DNA of 64,000 nucleotides from Ruminococcus sp. (lineage in GTDB: Bacteria > Bacillota > Clostridia > Oscillospirales > Ruminococcaceae), in NCBI GenBank assembly GCA_017472145.1, contig JAFUQX010000009.1:54078-118077 (forward strand). Direction: 5' to 3'. Positions within the stretch are counted from its first letter, which is position 1. Each line of letters begins with the position of its first letter. Made by a program: the position numbers and the translations under genes. The notes under the pieces were generated by a model. That model ran no database searches. It was not told the DNA's origin and saw nothing but the letters and a program-made list of their open reading frames with translations. This document shows positions 26,111 through 34,647 of the stretch, piece by piece.

Positions 26111-28210
26111 TCACGTCTCAGGCTGAACTGGGAGAGTCTTTATAAGCTCCACAATATACTCCATGAGAACCGTAGAATCCGAGCTGTTAATCACGGCATC
26201 ATCACAGCAATCTGCATTCGCAAGCTGAAGCTCATTCAGATTCAGAGTCTGGATAATGTACTTATTCAGATAAATTACATCGATTACAGATACCTTGCCA
26301 TCCAGATTCAGGTCGCCGCACAGGCCTTCCGTCTCTGATCCAGCAGTTGTAGTATCCACCGTGGTAACCGTGGTCCCCGTAGTCGTCCCCTCTGTATCCG
26401 TTGTTGAAGCAGCAGTAGTCACTGTTGTGGTTACTGTGGTTTCGCTCTTTTCACTGGTTTCAGTTGAGGAATCCTTTGTTCCTTCAGTTGTTGCAGTTGT
26501 TGTTGCGGATTCTGTTTCAGTTTCAGTTGCTGTTGTTGTGACGGTTGTTCCGTCTGCTGCGCTTGTTGTGGTTTCTGCGGGCTTTGTGGTTGTTGTGATG
26601 TCACTACTCCCAGCATAGGCCGTTTTCCAATCCTCCGGCAGCTCATCCAGTGTAATGCAATATTCACTATTGTAGGTCTCACTCAGAGTAGCCGGATCCT
26701 GATACCGCTCACTCATCAGATGATCACCATACCACGGGCAGAAATACAGCCAGCCTGCATTTTCAATTGTCAGATTCTCCACAGTCGGAACTGTGTCATT
26801 CTCAGACATGGCCACCATTTTCTTACCATCAGTCAGCTCTACCAGATAGTTATAAATCGCAGTAATCGCACTTACATTCGGGCCGCTGGTCAGACCATCA
26901 TCTCTGTTGTAGTCTACATTGTACTTGTCATAGGCCACAATATCCACATATTCATCACCCGGATACCACTCAGGAGAATTTGCGTAGTTATAGCTGTTGA
27001 ATTCCCAGATCAGATTGTGCAGGCCATAGGTCTCCGTCAGTGTAGTGTACAGCAGCTTCCACAGCTCCTTGTAAACCTCCGGACCTCTGTCGCCCCACCA
27101 GAACCAGGCTGTACCATCGCCATAGTTGCCTTCGTTGCCCTGCGCTTCGTGCAGCGGACGGAACAGAAGCGGAACATTGTTCTCCTGGAGAATCAGCAGC
27201 TGCTCTGCCAGATCCTCTACAGCAGCCATAAAATACTCATACTCCTTTGTACCTTCTACAATTGCATTTGCAGTATTGAATGTGCTGTTAGAAGCCTGGT
27301 AATTCTTATAGGAGCATTCCTTCCAGTCTACCGCATCACCCAGTGTATAGTTCTCGAAATCAATCGGAACATTGATATGCCAGGACGCAGTTGCGATACC
27401 ATTTCTGTTATTTGTCCAGTCTATGATACGCTCTGTCGTACCATCCTCCCAGCCATACAGCGGATTGTAGTTCATAAAGTCAAAGCCGCGGATGGCCGGC
27501 TGCTTTCCAGTATTTTCCTGAAGCCATTCAAACTCCAGCTCCATGTTTCCGTCATTGCCGCCTCCGTAAATTTCCTGCTGACCAGAGAGAATGTGACTGC
27601 CATAAACGCTCTTGAGATACTTCATCAAAGATCTGGCCTCAGTAGTAGCCTCCGGGTCGATCAGAGTATCTGTAGCCTTGGAATAATCAGGCGCTGGTGT
27701 CCGGGACAGGGTCATGCTGTCATAGATGCAGAAGCCCCAGCCGCCGCCGAAGGTAATGGTATTCTCACCCTCTGTCAGCTTGATATCACCAAAGCTGTAA
27801 TCATTCCAGGTGTCTGTATACGCAATTTTCACGGTTTTAGACCATGTACTTTCATCAGAACGCACAACGCTTACAGCGGCCTCTCTGGTCTCACCCTCTG
27901 CGCCCAGATACATAATGCACTTGGATACCAGACGATACATACCAGTTTCCGGAGCATCTACAGTGAGGGTCATCGTACCGCTGTTGGGTACCCATACAAA
28001 GCCTTCGCCGGTATAGCCCGGATACTCCGTGCCATAAACATTGGTGGCCACAGATGCACCGTCGGCCAGTGTCAGGTCCTCACACTCAGACTGCACCAGA
28101 ACCTCAGCCTCATCAGCTGCCAGTGTGCTCATAGGCAGTGAACTGCACAGTGCTGTGCCAATGGCAGCCGCTGTTACCAATGCGCCGCCCTTTACAAATA
28201 ATCGCTTCAT
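26111..28210 (-). CDS. Secreted GH26 beta-mannanase with CBM35-like and dockerin domains
   Basis: 699 residues, modular. Signal peptide 1-31, ending LAADEAE. CBM35-like module about 35-170. GH26 barrel about 180-530, with RPLHEAQG carrying acid/base Glu355 and VAMSEND carrying the likely nucleophile Glu470. Thr/Ser/Glu-rich linker about 537-628. Type I dockerin-like module 631-695, with two calcium loops (DLNLDGKVSVIDV and DCCDDAVINSSDS). It hydrolyses beta-1,4-mannan outside the cell and would dock on a cohesin scaffold, as in Ruminococcus cellulosomes. The second calcium loop departs from the usual DxNxDG pattern. The gene is monocistronic with its own promoter and terminator. Confidence 0.93.
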   Translation of the reverse strand: MKRLFVKGGALVTAAAIGTALCSSLPMSTLAADEAEVLVQSECEDLTLADGASVATNVYGTEYPGYTGEGFVWVPNSGTMTLTVDAPETGMYRLVSKCIMYLGAEGETREAAVSVVRSDESTWSKTVKIAYTDTWNDYSFGDIKLTEGENTITFGGGWGFCIYDSMTLSRTPAPDYSKATDTLIDPEATTEARSLMKYLKSVYGSHILSGQQEIYGGGNDGNMELEFEWLQENTGKQPAIRGFDFMNYNPLYGWEDGTTERIIDWTNNRNGIATASWHINVPIDFENYTLGDAVDWKECSYKNYQASNSTFNTANAIVEGTKEYEYFMAAVEDLAEQLLILQENNVPLLFRPLHEAQGNEGNYGDGTAWFWWGDRGPEVYKELWKLLYTTLTETYGLHNLIWEFNSYNYANSPEWYPGDEYVDIVAYDKYNVDYNRDDGLTSGPNVSAITAIYNYLVELTDGKKMVAMSENDTVPTVENLTIENAGWLYFCPWYGDHLMSERYQDPATLSETYNSEYCITLDELPEDWKTAYAGSSDITTTTKPAETTTSAADGTTVTTTATETETESATTTATTEGTKDSSTETSEKSETTVTTTVTTAASTTDTEGTTTGTTVTTVDTTTAGSETEGLCGDLNLDGKVSVIDVIYLNKYIIQTLNLNELQLANADCCDDAVINSSDSTVLMEYIVELIKTLPVQPET

Positions 28211-28265
28211 TTTTCATTTTCCTCCCATCTCAGTATAGCAAAACATGAAACAACCATACACTGTT

Positions 28266-28294
28266 ATTATACAACTCTTCCCACGAATTGTCAA
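28266..28294 (-). promoter_or_regulatory. Promoter of the mannanase gene
   Basis: Minus strand TTGACA, 17 bases, TATAAT; about 56 bases before the ATG. Confidence 0.8.
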
Positions 28295-28418
28295 TGTTTC
28301 TCCATATATTTTGTTTAAAACATCTAAAAAATCCAATCTGATTTTAGCGGTACTGCCCTGCAAAACGAATCATCAGACAGTGAAAATGGACAACAAAACA
28401 GAAAATAGAAATTCAATC

Positions 28419-28463
28419 TCTCAAATTGAGAATTATCTATTGACATTCTGGCGCAAATTGAGT
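28419..28463. promoter_or_regulatory. Candidate operator of the S24 repressor
   Basis: TCTCAAATTGAGA at 28419-28431 is a perfect 13-base palindrome. Its half CAAATTGAG recurs at 28455-28463, inside the repressor's promoter spacer just before the -10, 33 bases (three helical turns) downstream. The arrangement fits autorepression. Confidence 0.5.
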
Positions 28464-28469
28464 ATAATA
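28441..28469 (+). promoter_or_regulatory. Promoter of the S24 repressor
   Basis: TTGACA, 17 bases, TATAAT, 28 bases before the start codon. Confidence 0.85.
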
Positions 28470-28497
28470 AGAGTATCAGATTTTGGAGGTCGGCAGG

Positions 28498-29208
28498 ATG
28501 TTTGAAAATCGATTACAGAAAATACGGGAGGAGCGTGGGCTGACTGTCCGTCAGACAGCTGAGGCTCTGGAGCTTCCCTATACTACCTATAATAATTATG
28601 AAAAAAACAGCCGTGAGCCAAACGGCCAGCTTCTGTGCAGCATCGCAGACTTTTTCGGTGTCAGCATTGACTATCTTCTGGGACGGACTCCGGAAAATCC
28701 CAAGCAGGCCATTCCGCCAAGAGAGGTTCGTACACTGGCCGAGCAGTGGAAAAGACTGGACAGCCATGGCAGAAAAATGATATCTATAGTACTGGAGGCA
28801 GAGCTTCAGCGCTGCATGGAACAGGAACAGGAGGAGTCTGCACCTGTAATCACCATAAAAAGCAGCATGTACAGAGTCTCCGCAGGTACGGGCTTCTTCC
28901 TCGACGAGGGAGACAGCTGGGAGGAAATTCAGGTGCAGGATACACCGGAGGCCAGACAAGCAGATTTTGCGCTCACCATCTGCGGTGACAGTATGGAGCC
29001 TATTTATCATAATGGAGATATTGTTCTTGTCAAGCAGGCTGAGGCCGTACGTGTGGGAGAGATCGGCATCTTTGTGGTAGACGGTGACGGTTATATCAAA
29101 AAATTCGGAGGGGATCGGCTGATTTCCCTGAACAGCGCCTATTCCGACATTGTGCTCAGTCACGACAGCTATGTCCGCTGCTGCGGCAAGGTGATCGGAC
29201 GGGTATAA
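28498..29208 (+). CDS. XRE-type repressor with S24/LexA-like peptidase domain
   Basis: 236 residues. The N-terminal XRE helix-turn-helix (about 5-60) includes LTVRQTAEALELPYTTYNNY. The C-terminal S24 domain has GDSMEPIYHNGD with catalytic Ser165 and a general-base Lys at 201/202 (YIKKFGG). The likely self-cleavage bond is Ala129-Gly130 in YRVSAGTG. This is the layout of phage CI/LexA-like repressors inactivated by RecA-stimulated autocleavage. No phage genes are nearby, so a host stress regulator is likelier. ATG 28498 follows GGAGG; an in-frame TTG at 28483 is inside that site. Own promoter and putative operator. Confidence 0.88.
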   Translation: MFENRLQKIREERGLTVRQTAEALELPYTTYNNYEKNSREPNGQLLCSIADFFGVSIDYLLGRTPENPKQAIPPREVRTLAEQWKRLDSHGRKMISIVLEAELQRCMEQEQEESAPVITIKSSMYRVSAGTGFFLDEGDSWEEIQVQDTPEARQADFALTICGDSMEPIYHNGDIVLVKQAEAVRVGEIGIFVVDGDGYIKKFGGDRLISLNSAYSDIVLSHDSYVRCCGKVIGRV

Positions 29209-29291
29209 TTCATAACTGCTTTTCCGTCATCCAGAGCCCTGGCAGTATTTTCTAAAAAAATCGCTGTCTCAAAAAAGACTATATACCCAAA

Positions 29292-29323
29292 CGGGCTGCT
29301 GCACGTAAAAGTGCAGCAGCCCG
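29292..29323. terminator. Hairpin between convergent repressor and trmL genes
   Basis: A 13-base-pair stem, CGGGCTGCTGCAC with GTGCAGCAGCCCG, and a six-base loop. T tracts are short on both sides, so it may terminate weakly in both directions. Confidence 0.65.
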
Positions 29324-29330
29324 CAGCTTT

Positions 29331-29828
29331 CTATTCCCATGTATACTGTGTAAGCTCCCCTTCTGCCGTCAGCTCCGGATAGTCCCACTGACGGAGTACT
29401 TCATAGGCCGCAATGGCCACAGAATTGGAGAGATTCAGACTGCGCAGGGTATTCCGCATGGGTATCCTTACACAGGACGGCTCATTCCGGTACAGCAGAT
29501 CCTCCGGAAGCCCCTTGTCCTCCCGACCGAAAATCAGGTATACATTGCCCTCGTAGGAAACATCGCTGTGGCGATGCCGTCCCTTCGTGGTGAAGAAGTA
29601 ATATGCGCCCGGATTCCTTCCAAAAAAGTCATCCAGATTCTCATAATAGGTCAGATCCAGCTTGTCCCAGTAATCAAGACCGGCCCGCTTCAGATGCTTG
29701 TCTGTTACGGTAAAGCCCATGGGCCTGACCAGATGCAGTCTTGCACCTGTTACAGCGCAGGTCCGTGCAATATTTCCCGTATTCTGCGGAATCTGTGGCT
29801 CTACCAAAACGATATTGATCTGCTGCAT
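29331..29828 (-). CDS. trmL: tRNA (cytidine/uridine(34)-2'-O)-methyltransferase TrmL
   Basis: 165 residues, a single SPOUT domain. The SpoU motifs are complete: motif 1 PQIPQNTGNIARTC, motif 2 YLIFGREDKGLP and motif 3 IPMRNTLRSLNLSNSVAIAAYE, which form the knotted SAM site. It methylates the wobble ribose of tRNA-Leu species. The length matches the family. Its start at 29828 is divergent from the small gene at 29920. Confidence 0.94.
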   Translation of the reverse strand: MQQINIVLVEPQIPQNTGNIARTCAVTGARLHLVRPMGFTVTDKHLKRAGLDYWDKLDLTYYENLDDFFGRNPGAYYFFTTKGRHRHSDVSYEGNVYLIFGREDKGLPEDLLYRNEPSCVRIPMRNTLRSLNLSNSVAIAAYEVLRQWDYPELTAEGELTQYTWE

Positions 29829-29919
29829 ATTTTTCTTCTCCCTGCGGTGAAAATTCCCACGCCCCCTCTGTGCATACAGCGTCCCATTTCTGCGATACTA
29901 CCCTCAAGGAGGTGAGCGT

Positions 29920-30093
29920 ATGACTGTAAAATCCATCGCAAAGGGACTGACCGTTGGTGCAGCTGTGGGAACGGTTTTCTATATGATGTCCAAAGCAACA
30001 TCCAAACAAAAGCATGATATCCGAAAGAACACAAACAAAGCCATCAAGGCCGCCGGCTGTGTTCTTGACGATATCACATCTCTCATTCTGTAG
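29920..30093 (+). CDS. Small membrane protein, 57 residues, unknown function
   Basis: 57 codons with an ideal ribosome binding site, AAGGAGGTGA, six bases before the ATG, which is strong support for a real gene. The product has a small hydrophobic helix with glycines (SIAKGLTVGAAVGTVFYMMS), then a basic amphipathic stretch, in the manner of YtxH-like proteins, though no family is certain. The end overlaps the ruvX stop by 11 bases on the opposite strand. TGCATA, 17 bases, GATACTA just upstream (about 29870-29900) resembles a sigma-G-type promoter; this is a weak hint of forespore expression. Confidence 0.7.
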   Translation: MTVKSIAKGLTVGAAVGTVFYMMSKATSKQKHDIRKNTNKAIKAAGCVLDDITSLIL

Positions 30094-30517
30094 CGGCAGC
30101 TCTCTGATTTTTCCGGAATCCTAAATAGCTCTCCAGAATGATCGTTGCGGCTACCGCATCGACAACTGCTTTTCTTTTCTTTCCTCTTGTATTGGTCACG
30201 TTCAGGTAATTGTGTGCGGACACGGTAGTGCATCGCTCGTCCCACAGCTCCACCGGAACGCTGACCATTTCTTTTAAGCCCTCGGCAAAGGCCTGGCACT
30301 TCTCTGCACGCTCGCCGATGGTATTATTCATATTTTTCGGGTAGCCCACTACGATCAGTTCGGCCTTCCGTGCGATGGCTTCTGCGGCCACCTTCTGCAT
30401 GCATACATCAAAATCCCTCTCTGTGATCACGCCAGCCGGTGAAGCCAGGAATTCGCTCTTGTCACAAACAGCCAGTCCTGTGCGTGCATCGCCGAAATCA
30501 ACGGCCATAATAATCAT
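30083..30517 (-). CDS. ruvX: Holliday junction resolvase-like protein YqgF/RuvX
   Basis: 144 residues with the RNase H-like fold of the YqgF family: VDFGDARTGLAV with the first catalytic Asp, VGYPKNMNNTIGERAEKC, the ELWDERCTT Glu and the final VDAVAATIILESYL Asp. The family acts in 16S rRNA 5' pre-processing and possibly Holliday junction cleavage. It begins 24 bases after pyrD, so it may be the last gene of the pyr transcript. Confidence 0.94.
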   Translation of the reverse strand: MIIMAVDFGDARTGLAVCDKSEFLASPAGVITERDFDVCMQKVAAEAIARKAELIVVGYPKNMNNTIGERAEKCQAFAEGLKEMVSVPVELWDERCTTVSAHNYLNVTNTRGKKRKAVVDAVAATIILESYLGFRKNQRAAATE

Positions 30518-30541
30518 GCTGCTTCCTCCTGCTCTGCATTT

Positions 30542-31453
30542 TTACCACGGCTGAACACTGCCGATGATGCTCTTGATGTCATCAATGCCGTTTTCATCCA
30601 GGAAGGTGTTCATTTCCTCGATAATGCGAACCGGGGCATAGGGATCGGTGAAAATTGCTGCACCCACCTGTACAGCACTGGCCCCAGCCATCATCATCTC
30701 AATCGCCGCCGCACCGCTGTCGATACCGCCCATACCGATCACCGGGATGGAAACTGCATTGGAAACCTGCCATACCATACGGACCGCCAGCGGGAATACG
30801 GCCGGACCGGACATACCGCCTACATTATTCTTCAGAATGGGACGGCGTGTACGGATGTCAATGCGCATACCCAAAACGGTGTTGATCAGAGAAACAGCGT
30901 CTGCACCGGCCGCTTCCACAGCACGGGCAATTTCTGCAATATCCGTTACATTGGGAGAGAGCTTTACCACCAGAGGCTTCTTCGTGGCCTGACGAACAGC
31001 CTGTGTGATGGCCGCTGCGGAGTCACAGTGCACGCCAAAGGCCGCTCCGCCCTTCTTTACATTCGGGCAGGAAATGTTCAGCTCGATCATGTGCACGTCG
31101 GTTGCATCCAGCTTCTCAGCGATGGTCACGCACTCATCCACGGTAGAGCCTGCGATATTCGCCAGAATGACAGTATCCTTGGTCAGGAGATTGGGCAGCT
31201 CACGCTCAATAAAGGCGTCAATGCCCGGATTCTGGAGACCGACAGAGTTGATCATACCAGAGGGTGTCTCTGCAATACGGGGAGCCGGATTACCCGGACG
31301 CATGGTAATGGTCGTACCCTTGGTTGCAATACCGCCCAGCCTGGAGAGCGGAAACAGCTCCTCATATTCCCGGCCATAGCCGAATACACCAGAAGCCGGG
31401 ATCACCGGATTCTTAAAATCAACACCTGCTACATTTACAGAAAGATTTGCCAT
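30542..31453 (-). CDS. pyrD: Dihydroorotate dehydrogenase B, catalytic subunit
   Basis: 303 residues, a class 1B enzyme with an FMN-binding TIM barrel. Visible motifs are NPVIPASGVFGYG near the N-terminus, ELNISCPNVKKGG with the catalytic Cys loop, VVKLSPNVTDI and GMGGIDSGAAAIEMMMAGA. It oxidises dihydroorotate to orotate and passes electrons to the PyrK subunit encoded just upstream; the two genes share one base (TAATG). The start is ATG 31453. Confidence 0.96.
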   Translation of the reverse strand: MANLSVNVAGVDFKNPVIPASGVFGYGREYEELFPLSRLGGIATKGTTITMRPGNPAPRIAETPSGMINSVGLQNPGIDAFIERELPNLLTKDTVILANIAGSTVDECVTIAEKLDATDVHMIELNISCPNVKKGGAAFGVHCDSAAAITQAVRQATKKPLVVKLSPNVTDIAEIARAVEAAGADAVSLINTVLGMRIDIRTRRPILKNNVGGMSGPAVFPLAVRMVWQVSNAVSIPVIGMGGIDSGAAAIEMMMAGASAVQVGAAIFTDPYAPVRIIEEMNTFLDENGIDDIKSIIGSVQPW

Positions 31454-32223
31454 TACCACTGTACCTCCTTAGATGAAAATACAGGACCGTCCTTGCAGAC
31501 ATGACCCATAACGTCCTTGCCTTCCTTTTGCAGCTTACATGCACACACAAGACATGCACCGATACCGCAGCCCATGCGCTCCTCCAGAGAAATCTCGCAG
31601 AATACGCCCGCTTCATTGGCGATAGCAGAAACGAACTTCAGCATGGGTGTCGGACCGCATGCATATACAGCATCCACATCTCCAGCAGCCAGCAGCTCCT
31701 TCAGTGGCTCGGTTACCAGCGCCTTTCTTCCGGCTGTGCCATTGTCTGTACAGAGTATGGTCTGTGCGCCAGCCTTCTGGAATTCATCCTGTAAGATCAC
31801 ACATTCTGCACTGCGGAAGCCGCAGATCACCGTGGCCTTACCGCCGTAATATCGGGCCAAAGGCAGCATAGGCGGTGTGCCGATGCCTCCGCCGATGAGG
31901 ATGACCTTCTTTGCGTCCGGCTTCAGAGTAAAGCCGTGTCCCAAAGGTCCCAGGAGGTCGAGATTCTCACCAACACTACGGTTTGCGATCCACTCTGTAC
32001 CGGCCTGCTTCACCTCAAATACGATCGTCAGAATGCCCTTTTCCTTGTCAATATTGCAGATGGAAATGGGTCTGCGAAGTGTAAAGCCCTCCGGAAGAAT
32101 ATGCACGAACTGGCCGGGCTGTGCAGCTCCTGCTATATCCGGACAGAGAATATCCAGACGGAACAGATTCTTACCCAGAACCGCCTTTTTCACAATGGGA
32201 TCAAGCGCTTTTGTGTATTTCAT
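31453..32223 (-). CDS. pyrK: Dihydroorotate dehydrogenase B, electron transfer subunit
   Basis: 256 residues. A ferredoxin-reductase-type FAD domain (LRRPISICNIDKE) is followed by an NAD domain (ILIGGGIGTPPMLPLA) and a C-terminal [2Fe-2S] site with C-x4-C-x2-C and a later Cys (MGCGIGACLVCACKL...GHVC). It lets PyrD use NAD+. ATG 32223 follows AAGGAGAAGG; the longer frame to 32271 runs through an intercistronic hairpin. Confidence 0.95.
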   Translation of the reverse strand: MKYTKALDPIVKKAVLGKNLFRLDILCPDIAGAAQPGQFVHILPEGFTLRRPISICNIDKEKGILTIVFEVKQAGTEWIANRSVGENLDLLGPLGHGFTLKPDAKKVILIGGGIGTPPMLPLARYYGGKATVICGFRSAECVILQDEFQKAGAQTILCTDNGTAGRKALVTEPLKELLAAGDVDAVYACGPTPMLKFVSAIANEAGVFCEISLEERMGCGIGACLVCACKLQKEGKDVMGHVCKDGPVFSSKEVQW

Positions 32224-32246
32224 AGTCCTTCTCCTTTTTGCAGCAA

Positions 32247-32268
32247 TGCGGACGAAAGTCCGTCCGCA
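32247..32268 (-). other. Intercistronic hairpin between pyrF and pyrK
   Basis: TGCGGACG pairs perfectly with CGTCCGCA around a six-base loop, 24 bases before the pyrK start. No T run follows, so mRNA stabilisation or processing is more likely than termination. Confidence 0.55.
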
Positions 32269-32287
32269 CACTGTTTCCTTTTTTGTC

Positions 32288-33214
32288 TTACTTCAGATTG
32301 ATGTAGGCTGTGATATCGTCCCGCATACGAAGGGCCTCTCTGCGTGCAGCCTGTGCAAACTGATCCTCGGGGCAGTTTTCCTCCTTCTTATAGGCACACA
32401 TAATGGCTCTGGAGGAGTTTACGATCGCACCCAGACCATTCTCATCAAATGCACCAGCCAGACCTGCTGCGCCGCCGCCCTGAGCCCCATAGCCCGGTAC
32501 CAGGAACAGAGTGTGGGGCAGTCTCTTTCTCAGCTCACGAAGCTGCTCCGGATAGGTTGCACCTACAACTGCACCTACTGCGGAATAGCCGTATTCACCA
32601 ATAGTATCAGCACCCCAGGCCTCACACATATCACCCATTACAGCATAGATCGGTGTCTCACCAATGCACTTGTCCTGAAGCTCACCGCTGGACGGATTGG
32701 AGGTCTTGGCCAGAACGAAAATGCCCTTGTCCTTCTCCTTGCAGATCTTCATCAAGGGTGCAATACCGTCTGTGCCCAGATAGCCGTTTACGGTCAGAGC
32801 ATCTGCACCGAAAGGCTCCATCTCCTCACCATTCACCATCACAGTACCCAGATGTGCGGCTGCATAGGCCTCCATGGTTGCGCCGATGTCATTTCTCTTG
32901 CCGTCTGTCATAACAAACATGCCCTTTTCCTGCGCATAACGGATGGTCTCGGCCAGGACTCTCACGCCCTCCCAGCCGTACATTTCATAGTAAGCAGCCT
33001 GGGGCTTGATGGCCGGAACGATATCATAGATCACATCGATAATTGCACAGTTAAACTCCAGAATCGCATTGGCTGCGGCCCTGAGCGTTGTTCCTTCCTC
33101 TGCGAAGTGCTTCTCGCAGATATACTTCGGTACATAGTCCAGCTTCGGGTCAAGGCCGACTACGGACGGGTTCTTGGTTTCCTTGATCTTCTGAATCAGT
33201 CTGTCAAATGACAT
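32288..33214 (-). CDS. pyrF: Orotidine 5'-phosphate decarboxylase, type 2
   Basis: 308 residues, the longer type 2 form. VVGLDPKLDYVP lies near the N-terminus, the catalytic DxKxxD as TDGKRNDIG, and NGYLGTDGIAPL and VPGYGAQGG in the phosphate loop. It converts OMP to UMP, the last step of de novo UMP synthesis. It lies 29 bases after pyrC in the pyrC-F-K-D operon. Confidence 0.95.
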   Translation of the reverse strand: MSFDRLIQKIKETKNPSVVGLDPKLDYVPKYICEKHFAEEGTTLRAAANAILEFNCAIIDVIYDIVPAIKPQAAYYEMYGWEGVRVLAETIRYAQEKGMFVMTDGKRNDIGATMEAYAAAHLGTVMVNGEEMEPFGADALTVNGYLGTDGIAPLMKICKEKDKGIFVLAKTSNPSSGELQDKCIGETPIYAVMGDMCEAWGADTIGEYGYSAVGAVVGATYPEQLRELRKRLPHTLFLVPGYGAQGGGAAGLAGAFDENGLGAIVNSSRAIMCAYKKEENCPEDQFAQAARREALRMRDDITAYINLK

Positions 33215-33243
33215 ATGCTTCTTCTCCTTTATATTCTGATTTA

Positions 33244-34527
33244 TTATTTTACGATTTCAAAAGGATATTCCTCATCCTTATAACGAATTTCTCCGCCGGA
33301 AATGGTCATCACCGGCTTTCCGGTAAAGGTCATACCCTTGAACACGGCGTTGCGGGCCTTGGAATGCAGCTTCTCCGGGTCGACCGTCCACGCATAATTC
33401 AGATCTGCAATACACAGATCAGCCTCGGCGCCCTCTGCAATTTCCGGTACAGGCAGACCCAGAATCTGTCTGGGCTTTACCGCCATGCACTCTGCGATCT
33501 GAGGAAGGGTCATCCGGCCCTCATGCCAGAGCGTCAATGTGGCCGCCAGAGAGGTCTCCATTCCGATCACGCCATTGGGGGCCCGGTAGAAATCCTTCTT
33601 CTCCTCCGGTGTATGGGGCGCATGATCGGTTACGATACAATCGATCGTACCATCCAGCACGCCTTCCAACACAGCGATACGGTCTGTCTCCTCACGAAGA
33701 GGCGGATTCATCCGATAATCTGCATCCATAGAGCGCACCTTTTCCTCTGTCAGAAGGAAATAGTGCGGACAGGTTTCACAGGTCACCTTCACACCCTGCT
33801 GCTTTGCAAAGCGGATCATCTCCACGCAGCCCTTGGTGCTTACATGAGCAATGTGAATGGGCACATCGGCACTGGAGGCCAGAAGCATTTCACGAGCAGT
33901 GATATAATCCTCAGAGGCCCGGTCCATCCCCGGCACACCCAGCTCCTCAGAAACAACACCGCGATGGATGATACCGCCGTTAATAATAGCCAGATCCTCA
34001 CAGTGAGAGATCACCGGAATGTCACGGCGTGCGGCCTCAATCAATGCCTTGCGCATCATTTCTGCATTCTCCACCGGACGGCCGTCATCGGAAACCGCAC
34101 AGATTCCAGCTTCCTTCAGGGCATCGAAATCGCTCATTTCTCCGCCACTCATACCCTTTGTGATACAGCCCACCGGGTGTACGTCCACACCGGTATCCTT
34201 GGCCTTATTCAGGATATAGCGCACCGTTTCCGGTGTATCGATGGTCGGCTTTGTGTTGGGCATACAGGCCAGACCGGTTACACCGCCGGCCAGAGCGGCT
34301 GCACAGCCGGTGAGAATATCCTCCTTGGCCGTAAAGCCCGGATCCCGCAGATGCACATGCATATCAAACAATCCCGGAAAAGCTGTCAGCTTGCTGCAAT
34401 CATACACCACATCTGCACTCTGCCCGTCCAGAGACATAATTTTTCCATTTTCGATCAACAGATCGCACCGGCGCACACGCTTGGCCTCGGCCACTGTCAG
34501 ATTCTTCAATAAAACTGAATGGCTCAT
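33244..34527 (-). CDS. pyrC: Dihydroorotase
   Basis: 427 residues, an amidohydrolase-superfamily class I dihydroorotase. The zinc motif HVHLRDPGF and the later block IVTDHAPHTPEEK are visible, along with MNPPLREETDR. It closes carbamoyl aspartate to dihydroorotate. The start is ATG 34527 behind AAGGAG. It is the first gene of the pyr operon; the attenuator terminator lies 40 bases upstream. Confidence 0.96.
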   Translation of the reverse strand: MSHSVLLKNLTVAEAKRVRRCDLLIENGKIMSLDGQSADVVYDCSKLTAFPGLFDMHVHLRDPGFTAKEDILTGCAAALAGGVTGLACMPNTKPTIDTPETVRYILNKAKDTGVDVHPVGCITKGMSGGEMSDFDALKEAGICAVSDDGRPVENAEMMRKALIEAARRDIPVISHCEDLAIINGGIIHRGVVSEELGVPGMDRASEDYITAREMLLASSADVPIHIAHVSTKGCVEMIRFAKQQGVKVTCETCPHYFLLTEEKVRSMDADYRMNPPLREETDRIAVLEGVLDGTIDCIVTDHAPHTPEEKKDFYRAPNGVIGMETSLAATLTLWHEGRMTLPQIAECMAVKPRQILGLPVPEIAEGAEADLCIADLNYAWTVDPEKLHSKARNAVFKGMTFTGKPVMTISGGEIRYKDEEYPFEIVK

Positions 34528-34566
34528 ACATTCACACTCCTTATAGAAAGATGCACAGGCCTTCAC

Positions 34567-34603
34567 AAAAAAAGCACCTACTCATCGTTTGACAAGTAGG
34601 TGC
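34567..34603 (-). terminator. Attenuator terminator in the pyr operon leader
   Basis: Minus strand GCACCTACT pairs with AGTAGGTGC (nine base pairs, 12-base loop) followed by seven T. It lies between the pyr promoter and pyrC, so it must be bypassed for expression. No other gene ends here on this strand. Confidence 0.88.
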
Positions 34604-34643
34604 ACTGCGACTGTATAAACCCTCGGAATGCGATCCCGTTCAT
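34578..34643 (-). CDS. Putative leader peptide of the pyr operon (21 codons)
   Basis: An ATG at 34643 with AAGG four bases upstream opens a 21-codon frame, MNGIAFRGFIQSQCTYLSND plus Glu, ending at TAG in the 3' arm of the attenuator terminator. A ribosome reaching this stop would cover the terminator stem. The SD sequence is within the 3' arm of the preceding hairpin (34648-34677). Translation is not demonstrated. Confidence 0.45.
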   Translation of the reverse strand: MNGIAFRGFIQSQCTYLSNDE

Positions 34644-34647
34644 AACG

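Noticed and set aside
26340-26600. Repetitive GTTGT/GTGGT-like DNA that could be taken for a tandem repeat or regulatory array
   Set aside because: It is the coding sequence of the Thr-rich linker of the mannanase (ACA/ACT codons on the minus strand).
28483-28498. TTG start for the S24 repressor
   Set aside because: It lies inside the ribosome binding site of the ATG at 28498.
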